DNA of 64,000 nt, from assembly GCF_038502225.1 (NCBI RefSeq), contig NC_091372.1, positions 3,435,203 to 3,499,202 on the forward strand, read 5' to 3'. The position numbers and the translations under genes are program-made. This DNA is from Cherax quadricarinatus. Its lineage: Eukaryota > Arthropoda > Malacostraca > Decapoda > Parastacidae. Positions 45,320 through 54,027 of the stretch are shown in pieces (position 1 is the first letter of the stretch; each line of letters opens with the position of its first letter). Below the pieces are notes generated by a model, which worked only from the letters and a program-made list of their open reading frames with translations, was not told the origin of the DNA and made no database searches.

Positions 45320-46305
45320 TTAGGTTAGGTTATGTTAGGTAACGTTAGGTTAGGTTAGATTATGTTAGGTTAGGTTAGGTTATTTTAGGTAAGGTTAGGT
45401 TAGGTTAGGTTAGGTAAGGTTAGGTTAGGTTAAGTTAGGTTATGTTATGTTAGGTTAGGTTAGGTTAGGTAAGGTTAGGTTATGTTATGTTAGGTTATGT
45501 TAGGTTAGGTTAGGTTAGGTAAGGTTAGGTTATGTTATGTTAGGTTAGGTTAGGTTAGGTTAGGTTAGGTAAGGTTAGGTTATGTTATGTTAGGTTAGGT
45601 TAGGTTAGGTTAGGTTAGGTAAGGTTAGGTTATGTTATGTTAGGTTAGGTTAGGTTAGGTTAGGTTAGGTTAGGTAAGGTTAGGTTAGGTTAGGTTAGGT
45701 AAGGTTAGGTTAGGTTAAGTTAGGTTAGGTAAGGTTAGGTTAGGTTAGGTTATGTTAGGTTAGGTTAGGTTAGGTTAGGTTAGGTTAGGTAAGGTTAGGT
45801 TAGGTTAGGTTAGGTAAGGTTAGGTTAGGTTAAGTTAGGTTAGGTTAGGTTATGTTAGGTTAGGTTATGTTAGGTTAGGTTATGTTAGGTTAGGTTAGGT
45901 TAGGTTAGGTTATGTTATGTTAGGTTATGTTAGGTTAGGTTAGGTTAGGTAAGGTTAGGTTATGTTATGTTAGGTTATGTTAGGTTAGGTTAGGTTAGGT
46001 AAGGTTAGGTTATGTTATGTTAGGTTAGGTTAGGTTAGGTTAGGTTAGGTTAGGTAAGGTTAGGTTATGTTATGTTAGGTTAGGTTAGGTTAGGTTAGGT
46101 TAGGTAAGGTTAGGTTATGTTATGTTAGGTTAGGTTAGGTTAGGTTAGGTTAGGTTAGGTAAGGTTAGGTTAGGTTAGGTTAGGTAAGGTTAGGTTAGGT
46201 TAAGTTAGGTTAGGTTAGGTTATGTTAGGTTAGGTTATGTTAGGTTAGGTTATGTTAGGTTAGGTTAGGTTAGGTTAGGTTAGGTTAGGTTAGGTTAGGT
46301 AAGGT
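45320..46305 (+). repeat. Interstitial (TTAGG)n telomere-type array
   Basis: About 985 bp keeps a 5-bp phase of TTAGG with frequent TAAGG, TTATG and TTAAG variants. TTAGG is the ancestral arthropod telomere repeat. Variants recur in blocks such as TAAGGTTAGGTTATGTTATG, so the array grew by duplicating longer segments and not only by single 5-bp steps. It is flanked by ordinary repeats on both sides, so it is internal in this assembly. Confidence 0.93.
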
Positions 46306-46425
46306 TTGTCAGGAGAAGTGTTTCCTGACGCTGGTCTTAGTTATATGATGACCCACAGCTGGAGCCTTTGGTCATCTGACCGAGACCTTCCACTGGCTTA
46401 CTCCTCTACCCTTATAAAAATTATG
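46304..46425 (+). repeat. TTAGG-linked dispersed sequence, second copy
   Basis: TTTGTCAGGAGAAGTGTTTC, then CTGACGCTGGTCTTAGTTAT and GACCTTCCACTGGCTTACTC, match 9429-9545. In both places TTAGG repeats run straight into TTTGTCAGGA. Confidence 0.88.
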
Positions 46426-46451
46426 GTTATGATTATAACCTTATCTGTTAT

Positions 46452-46796
46452 CTTTGTCGGGTGTTGTCCAGTGGGTGACCCGGTGTTTTGTCTGGTGTTG
46501 TCCAGTGGGTGACCCGGTGTTTTGTCGGGTGTTGTCCAGTGGGTGACCCGGTGTTTTGTCGGGTGTTGTCCAGTGGGTGACCCGGTGTTTTGTCGGGTGT
46601 TGTCCAGTGGGTGACCCGGTGTTTTGTCGGGTGTTGTCCAGTGGGTGACCCGGTGTTTTGTCGGGTGTTGTCCAGTGGGTGACCCGGTGTTTTGTCGGGT
46701 GTTGTCCAGTGGGTGACCCGGTGTTTTGTCGGGTGTTGTCCAGTGGGTGACCCGGTGTTTTGTCGGGTGTTGTCCAGTGGGTGACCCGGTGTTCTG
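46452..46796. repeat. 34-bp minisatellite, about 10 units
   Basis: The unit is TCGGGTGTTGTCCAGTGGGT followed by GACCCGGTGTTTTG. The units are almost identical. Confidence 0.96.
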
Positions 46797-47049
46797 TTGT
46801 TGTTATACCCAGCAGTTGGCTGGGTGTCACTTGGTGTCCCGGCCTTGGTTCACCATTGGTAAGTGTCGTTAACATATACAATGTTTTATCCTGGAAAGAT
46901 GTTCATTGTACCTCTTCTGGTACCCTTAAAAACTTAACCCCAATGTCCGCCCTCACGGGGCTCGCTGGGAGAAGCTACACCTTATTGTTGGTTACCCTAT
47001 TGTAGGTGATCCACTGGTACGGATCCCAGCCCGGGTCTCTCTCAGTTTG
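46797..47049. other. Unassigned spacer
   Basis: No feature is recognised. Confidence 0.5.
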
Positions 47050-48514
47050 GTGACTCGGCAGTGGCTACCCGGTAGTGGCTACCCTGCAGTGACTACCCGG
47101 CAGTGGTTACCCGGTAGTGGCTACCCGGCAGTGGCTACCCGGCAGTGGTTACCCGGTAGTGGCTACCCGGCAGTGGCTACCCGGTAGTGGCTACCCTGCA
47201 GTGGCTACCCGGCAGTGGCTACCCGGTAGTGGCTACCCGGCAGTAGCTACCCGGTAGTGGCTACCCGGCAGTGGCTACCCGGTAGTGGCTACCCTGCAGT
47301 GGCTACCCGGCAGTGGCTACCCGGCAGTGGCTACCCGGCAGTGGCTACCCGGCAGTGGTTACCCGGTAGTGGCTACCCGGCAGTGGCTACCCGGTAGTGG
47401 CTACCCTGCAGTGGCTACCCGGCAGTGGCTACCCGGTAGTGGCTACCCTGCAGTGGCTACCCGGTAGTGGCTACCCGGTAGTGGCTACCCGGTAGTGGCT
47501 ACACGGCAGTGGCTACCCGGCAGTGGCTACCCGGCAGTGGCTACCCGGCAGTGGCTACCCTGCAGTGGCTACCCGGCAGTGGCTACCTTGCAGTGGCTAC
47601 CCGGCAGTGGCTACCCTGCAGTGGTTACCCGGCAGTGGCTACCCGGCAGTGGCTACCCGGCAGTGGCTACCCGGTAGTGGCTACCCGGTAGTGGCTACCC
47701 GGAAGTGGCTACCCGGCACTGGCTACCCTGCAGTGGCTACCTGGCAGTGGCTACCCGGTAGTGGCTACCCGGTAGTGGATACCCGGCAGTGGCTACCCGG
47801 CAGTGACTACCCGGCAGTGGCTACCCGGCAGTGATTACCCGGCAGTGGCTACCCGGAAGTGGCTACCCGGCAGTGACTACCCTTTAGTGGCCACCCGGCA
47901 GTGACTACCCTGCAGTGGCTACCTGGCAGTGGCTACCCGGCAGTGGCTACCCGGCAGTGGCTACCCGGCAGTGGCTACCCGGCAGTGACTACCCGGCAGT
48001 GGCTACCCGACAGTGGCTACCCGGCAGTGGTTACCCGGCAGTGGCTACCCTGAAGTGGCTACCCGGCAGGGGCTACCCGGCAGTGGCTACCCGGCAGTGG
48101 CTACCCTGCAGTGGCTACCCGGCAGGGGCTACACGGCAGTGGCTACCCGGCAGTGAATACCCGGCAGTGGCTATCCGGCAGTGGCTACCCTGCAGTGGCT
48201 ACCCGGCAGGGGCTACACGGCAGTGGCTACCCGGCAGTGGCTACCCGGCAGTGGCTACCCTGCATTTGCTACCCGGTAGTGGCTACCCGGCAGTGGCTAC
48301 CCGGCAGTAACTACCCGGCAGTAACTACCCGGCAGTAACTACCCGGCAGTAACTACCCGGCAGTAACTACCCGGCAGTAACTACCCGGCAGTAACTACCC
48401 GGCAGTAACTACCCGGCAGTAACTACCCGGCAGTAACTACCCGGCAGTAACTACCCGGCAGTAACTACCCGGCAGCGGCTACCCGGCAGTAACTACCCGG
48501 CAGTAACTACCCGG
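47050..48514. repeat. 14-bp minisatellite, about 105 units
   Basis: The unit GGCTACCCGGCAGT varies mainly as CCGGTAGT and CCTGCAGT. Its last part (48303-48510) is a homogenised block in which GGCTACC becomes AACTACC. The WLPGSGYPAVATRQ open frames are repeat translation. Confidence 0.96.
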
Positions 48515-49085
48515 CTAGGGAAGTGTCGTTATCTTCTATCTTGTGAGGTAATCCTCAGTCGGGAGAGATTTATTGTTGGAAAGTAATCTGTCAGACTAGA
48601 AAAAATTGTGAAGAAAAAATCGTAATGTAATACCGCCTGAATTACATATTTAAAGATACATTTAAGAATTTACATAATTAATTCTTTCCTCTATGTTCGG
48701 GTTTAATTTTCAGCGGTAACCCCGATAAAATTTCGGAAATTCTGTGGGATTTGTTTGTAAATCCGTGTGGGTCTTCTCTTGTCTATCTGCCCCATGTCTG
48801 CCTCCCGCCCTCTTCTCTAGGTGCCTCCACCCATGAGAGGGCGATTATTACATAGCCAGAGATCCATGTTGCGAAGCAGTTCCGCCACACCCATCAGCTC
48901 GCCTCTCACTCTACACAAGATATATATTCTGCCATCAGCTCCTCTTACGCTCGTATATATGCTCTCGTATATATCGCGAAGTATAACTTTTGTAACGATA
49001 TTTGGTGTTGTTGTTCTTTTTAATGCTTTTGCGTTCGCTTTTATCCTAGTCTAGGATTTCCCCAGGAACGTTGTATGATACAAAC

Positions 49086-49087
<2 letters not shown>
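48515..49087. other. Unassigned non-coding sequence
   Basis: No gene is recognised. A 77-codon frame at 48821-49054 has no recognisable motif. Confidence 0.45.

Positions 49088-49151
<64 letters not shown>
49088..49151. repeat. (AT)n microsatellite
   Basis: About 63 bp of AT form the left flank of the Penelope-like element. Confidence 0.97.
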
Positions 49152-49155
<4 letters not shown>

Positions 49156-49272
49156 AAACAATCACTGGGGGAGTAGAATGATAGCGCTAGGCTTTTCGTG
49201 TTGCAATCAGTACATCATCAGGAGCTTGCAAAATTGCAGACAAGAGGAGAATGTCCAAGCAAGTACGTTGCC
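49152..49272. repeat. Inverted terminal repeat, left
   Basis: It contains CAATCACTGGGGGAGTAGAA and GCTTGCAAAATTGCAGACAA and is near-identical to the reverse complement of 50241-50364. On the minus (sense) strand it carries CTGATGA and, 16 bases later, CGAAA, the two conserved core boxes of hammerhead ribozymes. Confidence 0.88.
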
Positions 49273-49642
49273 AGAGGACCGTCTTCGCTGGAGTGAGTGA
49301 GGGAGGGATAGAGGAGGGTACAGGAAGTGCCCCCAGGCACAACAGTGCCCACACCCAGAAGGATAAATATTATACCATTAAAAAATCCCACAAACTCTGA
49401 TATTGTAATAGCCTAAACGAAATTAACGTGGCGATAATTAAAAATTCGATCATATTCTGCTGTGACATCAATAAATTTACACATATAAATATATTGTCAG
49501 TGATATAGAAGTCTCTCGCAATTATAGGGTAGCCTTCCAAGGGACAACATGTCTATTTAAAGTAGCGAGAAAACCATAACATATAGAGAGGGGACTTCTA
49601 AAAGTTATGTAAAGGAAATGGGGCACATTGATATAAACTCAT

Positions 49643-50227
49643 TTAAAGGGGGAGGCATCTGTAATAACTAGAAAGACGGCCACAGATATTCAACCCACAT
49701 AATTCTGAGGCAAACTCTGGTTCAACCTTCAGAAACTGCAGGAAAAATTGGCCCAAATTCCTCGGTGTGGCACTACGTTTAAGACAATCTAATGCATTCA
49801 TATAAGAGCCCAATTTTAGACTGTGTACTATTTTCTCAACTAAAAATGCATCTAATTTGAATAGCCCATCACTGATATTGTATAATGACTGCCTATCATG
49901 TTTAATAATTGCCAATTCTACAATATTCCTTTCAAGCCAGGAGGAACAAGGAAAGATGACTCTTGATTCCCGCCAGTTTGCCGGGTTATTACAAGCTCTT
50001 ATATGGTTGAAAATCGCGTTCGACTCCTGTGCTATATGTATCGAATAACGGTGCTGGGACATTCTCACCTCCAATGATTTTCCAGTTTGTCCCAAATAGT
50101 TCTGTAGGATCGGCATCATATGCCTTGTCAAAATGGTTGGTAAAAATATTAACTCATTTGCTTGGCAAAATTTCTGAAGCCCACTTAAAAACAATGTTGA
50201 TCTCAGCGACAAATTGCACAATACCAA
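49643..50227 (-). CDS. GIY-YIG endonuclease part of a Penelope-like element
   Basis: A 194-residue open frame. NYLGQTGKSLEVRMSQHRYS (about residues 43-62) is the second half of a GIY-YIG nuclease core, with the conserved Tyr, the Arg and the R.xxH region. ACNNPANWRESRVI and ERNIVELAIIKH follow, as in the C-terminal nuclease domain of Penelope-like elements, where the nuclease cuts target DNA. The usual upstream CxxC-type segment and GIY strand are degenerate, and the RT domain is missing. The ATG at 50227 lies close to the inverted repeat and is probably accidental. No internal stop is seen. Confidence 0.75.
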   Translation of the reverse strand: MVLCNLSLRSTLFLSGLQKFCQANELIFLPTILTRHMMPILQNYLGQTGKSLEVRMSQHRYSIHIAQESNAIFNHIRACNNPANWRESRVIFPCSSWLERNIVELAIIKHDRQSLYNISDGLFKLDAFLVEKIVHSLKLGSYMNALDCLKRSATPRNLGQFFLQFLKVEPEFASELCGLNICGRLSSYYRCLPL

Positions 50228-50240
50228 CGTCTAATGGTTA

Positions 50241-50364
50241 GGCAACGTACTTGCTTGGACATCCTCCTCTTCTCTGCAATTTTGCAAGCTCCTGATGATG
50301 TACTGATTGCAACACGAAAAGCCTAGCGCTATCATTCTACTCCCCCAGTGATTGTATTGCATCC
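50241..50364. repeat. Inverted terminal repeat, right
   Basis: It starts GGCAACGTACTTGCTTGGAC and holds CTCCTGATGATGTACTGATT and CCCCCAGTGATTG. It pairs with 49152-49272 across nearly its whole length with a few mismatches. Confidence 0.88.
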
Positions 50365-50390
50365 TGTGTCACTTGGTTTGCGATATTTGC

Positions 50391-50403
50391 ATAATATATA
50401 TAT

Positions 50404-50500
<97 letters not shown>
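50391..50500. repeat. (AT)n then (AC)n microsatellite
   Basis: About 95 bp of AT with one AAATA interruption are followed by ACACACACAC. Confidence 0.97.
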
Positions 50501-50501
<1 letters not shown>

Positions 50502-51405
50502 GTGGTAGGAGCTCAAGACCCCAGGATTACTGAAGCAGCGATTCGGTGGGACACCCTTACAGACTCCTCCAGTAGACCAGCTCCTCCAAAAGAACACAAA
50601 CAGTCCCACTGGGACAAACCGATCATGGAAAAAATCGCCAACACAATGCTCACCAACGCCTCAGGAAAGGACAAAGCTCGTCTCCTGGCAGTGAAGGCAC
50701 CACACTCAAGGAGATTTCCTGTTAGCTATTCCCAATTCCTCCTTGGGCACTCGACTAGACCCACAGGCCATTCAGATTGGTGTTGCTCTTCGCCTAGCTG
50801 CCCCCATCCTCACCGAACATAGGTGTATTTGCGGCAGGGCGACAGCTGATCAATTCGGACTTCATGGTCTCGTGTGTCACACAGCAGAAGGAAAGTATGC
50901 CAGGCATGAGGAGGTCAATGACATCATAAAGAGAAGCCTCGCCACAACCCGTTGCCCAGCTCAACGGGAACCCCAAGTGCAGAGGTCTGACGGAAGTCAA
51001 AAGCGTCCTGATGGAGCCACTGTGCTACCTTGGAAGGATGGAAAGCAGATTGCCTGGGACTACACCTGTGCCGCCACACTGGCAGACACCTACTTGCCAT
51101 ACTCCGTAGTGGAAGGGGGTGGAGCTGCCAGCCACAGGTAGACCCAGAAGATCCGCAAATATGAAGACCTTCCCCCTTGCTATAACTTCATCCCAATAGG
51201 GTCGGAGACCCTTGGAGCATGGGGCAAGTGTGCTCTAAAGTTCCTCAAAGAGCTGGGTGAAAAGCTCATCATAGAAACCAAGGACCACAGAGCGACCAGC
51301 TTCCTCTTTCAGAGACTCAGTGTTGCGATCCAGAGAGGAAATGCCTGCAGCATTCTGGGCACGCGGCCCACCGCCGGAGAGCTGGACGAAGTATTCGATT
51401 TGTAG
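50501..51405 (+). pseudogene. C-terminal part of a retroelement polyprotein
   Basis: Two adjacent frames join to one C-terminal region: 50501-50760 (GKDKARLLAVKAPHSRRFPV) and, after a 1-base shift near 50750, 50755-51405. The second frame has HRCICGRATADQFGLHGLVC, then RHEEVND, KRPDGATVLPW and IAWDYTC. TAG at 51139-51141 interrupts it, followed by YNFIPIGSETLGAWGKCAL and SVAIQRGNACSILGT to a natural-looking stop at 51403-51405. The C-x-C...H...C followed by a PD...D pattern resembles the zinc knuckle and PD-(D/E)xK nuclease of LINE restriction-like endonucleases; I infer this. The tail pattern is, from memory, common in invertebrate retroelement proteins. The reverse transcriptase is absent. 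Confidence 0.65.
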
Positions 51406-51618
51406 CTCTGAGTTACCTATGTTGTTTTACTTTCTAGTGTAGTTTTGTGAATGTTTTGTCAATGTATTTTGTTTTTAAATAAAATATATATTAAATATAG
51501 GGGGTTGTAGGAGAAAATTCTCAAACAGCTTCAGGGAGAACCTTGAGTTTTCCCTGAAGCAAGTTTATTCTTTTGTCTGAGGATGAGGGTCCCCAGGACA
51601 GTTCTAGAGGTGGTACCT

Positions 51619-51621
<3 letters not shown>

Positions 51622-51702
<81 letters not shown>
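51622..51702. repeat. (AT)n microsatellite
   Basis: About 80 bp of AT, preceded by GGTGGTACCTCCCTATATAT. Confidence 0.97.
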
Positions 51703-51704
<2 letters not shown>

Positions 51705-51714
51705 AGAGGTGTTT

Positions 51715-51975
51715 TTCTCTGTCTAAATGTCTGTCAAGCCGTAATGGCTATAAAATGTCACATTACTTGCATGTGTGTCCTTTTACTTAAGAATGAAGAT
51801 CGTGTTCTCGTCAGTGTTGCACTTGGTGACCTTGTGACCAACAAACTTAAATACAACACAAGCTGTTTGGTGCAGCTGCGGCGCTGATACCATGTTATGG
51901 TGAAGCAGAAACAGAATAAGTCAAGACACTGTCCAACGCTGTGCTTTGAAGAAATATTGACTATAATTCATGAAG
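51715..51975 (+). pseudogene. Possible N-terminal remnant of an uncharacterised protein
   Basis: The frame ending at 51887 includes LVSVALGDLVTNKLKYNTSC and LVQL. It resembles a pattern I recall from large families of uncharacterised invertebrate proteins (GD...KYH..CL..LYN). A related later part, FEEILTIIHEDI, follows after a frame change near 51945. This is weak evidence. If right, it could be the upstream part of the same broken gene as 59190-59720, now separated by the LINE nest. Confidence 0.25.
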
Positions 51976-52189
51976 ATATCTGAGTTGTAGGAACCCACTT
52001 CTCTCAGACACATCTCCGTGAAGCAGCTGTCTTACCGGAAGCGGTTGTATGGAAACAGTGCTGGGACTGACCGTACTAAGTTGAAGAAGGTTGTGCTTCA
52101 GAGATAATCCTCCCAGAGAACCTGGGTTAGGAAGGGAAGTTATAGTTGTCACCAGCGAAGCCAGGGAAAAATCTTATGACATTGTTGAT

Positions 52190-52445
52190 AAATGAGACAC
52201 TTGTGCACAGGTCCGGGTTCGAGTCCCGGCAAGGGCGTGTTTCCTTAGGTAAACTTGTCCATGTTCACCCATCAGTAATAATGGGTATTTGGGTGTTGAG
52301 TGGTGTGGGTCGCATCCTGGGACAAAACTGACCTAATTTGCGGGAAATGCTCTGCATAACAAGGGGCTTTCTATATAGTATGTCACTGTTGTCAACTATT
52401 ATTGTCTGTATACCTTGTACATGTACTTGTAGTCACTGCATTCAG
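52190..52445 (+). mobile_element. tRNA-derived SINE
   Basis: The box A region is decayed, while box B is perfect (GGTTCGAGTCCC at about 52215). The body has TTCACCCATCAGTAATAATG, then TGTGGGTCGCATCCTGGGAC, and ends near CTTGTACATGTACTTGTAG. It matches the fragment at 67-205. Confidence 0.8.
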
Positions 52446-52701
52446 TGACTACAAGATGTTCACTAGAGATGCACTTACATGCTCCTGTCAGATTGATCAT
52501 TATCTGAGCGATGGTAAGAATGTAATCTTTTTAGAAAAATATAGATGCACGTTTACAGGTCATCAGTTTTGATTACTTGATGCTGTCAAATCTCTGATTG
52601 TGTTGAACACATAACCGATCATGTCGTAGAAACACTGAAGAATAGCAGTTGATAATCTTCAGGTTTTAGAAAGTACAAACATACGTGTTTCAGGAAGCAT
52701 A
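52446..52701. other. Unassigned non-coding sequence
   Basis: No gene or repeat is recognised between the SINE and the 3' end of LINE-B. Confidence 0.45.
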
Positions 52702-53872
52702 CCTGGAGACCTGGAGAGAGTTCCGGGGGTCAACGCCCCCGCGGCCCGGTCTGAGACCAGGCCTCCTGGTGGATCACAGCCTGATCAACCAGGCTGTTGC
52801 TGCTGGCTGCACGCAAACCAACATACGAGCTACAGCCCGGCTGATCCGGAACTGACTTTAGGTGCTTGTCCAGTGCCAGCTTGAAGACTGCCAGGGGTCT
52901 GTTGGTAATCCCCCTTATGTGTGCTGGGAGGCAGTTGAACAGTCTCGGGCCCCTGACACTTATTGTATGGTCTCTTAACGTGCTAGTGACACCCCTGCTT
53001 TTCATTGGGGGGATGGTGCATCGTCTGCCAAGTCTTTTGCTTTCGTAATGAGTGATTTTCGTGTGCAAGTTCGGTACTAGTCCCTCTAGGATTTTCCAGG
53101 TGTATATAATCATGTATCTCTCCCTCCTGCGTTCCAGGGAATACAGGTTTAGAAACCTCAAGCGCTCCCAATAATTGAGGTGTTTTATCTCCGTTATGCG
53201 CGCCGTGAAAGTTCTCTGTACATTTTCTAGGTCGGCAATTTCACCTGCCTTGAAAGGTGCTGTTAGTGTGCAGCAATATTCCAGCCTAGATAGAACAAGT
53301 GACCTGAAGAGTGTCATCATGGGCTTGGCCTCCCTAGTTTTGAAGGTTCTCATTATCCATCCTGTCATTTTTCTAGCAGATGCGATTGATACAATGTTAT
53401 GGTCCTTGAAGGTGAGATCCTCCGACATGATCACTCCCAGGTCTTTGACGTTGGTGTTTCGCTCTATTTTGTGGCCCGAATTTGTTTTGTACTCTGATGA
53501 CGATTTAATTTCCTCATGTTTACCATATCTGAGTAATTGAAATTTCTCATCGTTGAACTTCATATTGTTTTCTGCAGCCCACTGAAAGATTTGGTTGATG
53601 TCTGCCTGGAGCTTTGCAGTGTCTGCAATGGAAGACACTGTCATGCAGATTCGGGTGTCATCTGCAAAGGAAGACACGGTGCTGTGGCTGACATCCTTGT
53701 CTATGTCGGATATTAGGATGAGGAACAAGATGGGAGCGAGTACTGTGCCTTGTGGAACAGAGCTTTTCACCGTAGCTGCCTCGGACTTTACTCTGTTGAC
53801 GACTACTCTCTGTGTTCTGTTAGTGAGGAAATTATAGATCCATCGACCGACTTTTCCTGTTATTCCTTTAGC
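52702..53872 (-). pseudogene. LINE-B copy 3, 3' part (split by LINE-C)
   Basis: On the minus strand this holds the second half of the LINE-B reverse transcriptase and the C-terminus. The frame is open from the junction to a stop at about 52730, with YNFLTNRTQRVVVNRVKSEA, SVPQGTVLAPILF, SSFADDTRICM and ERNTNVKDLGVIMSEDLTF. The 3' end ACTCTCTCCAGGTCTCCAGG is intact. At 53872 the text breaks exactly where 57945 resumes. Read together with 57945-59145, it forms one LINE-B whose RT domain was cut by an insertion. Confidence 0.93.
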
Positions 53873-54027
53873 ATAAGAACATAAGAACATAAGAAAGGAG
53901 GAACACTGCAGGAGGCCTGCTGGCCCATACTAGGCAGGTCCTTTACAATTCATCCCACTAACAAAACATTTGCCCTACCCAATTTTCAATGCCACCCAAG
54001 AAATAAGCTCTGATGTGAAAGTCCCAC

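Larger units (their letters stand above)
49152..50364 (-). mobile_element. Penelope-like element fragment with inverted ends
   Basis: A GIY-YIG endonuclease frame on the minus strand lies between two ~120-bp inverted repeats (49152-49272 and 50241-50364). Both outer sides run into (AT)n within about 30 bp. Penelope-like elements encode RT plus GIY-YIG and often carry terminal repeats in inverted orientation. The reverse transcriptase is absent, so this is a 5'-truncated copy. Confidence 0.8.

Noticed and set aside
47285..48338. Trp/Gly/Tyr-rich repeat protein frames
   Set aside because: They are repeat translation of a 14-bp unit in three rotating frames, with many unit-length changes and no other coding signal.
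48821..49054. 77-codon frame as a small gene
   Set aside because: It has no recognisable motif, no repeat support and a composition like the flanks; it is compatible with chance.
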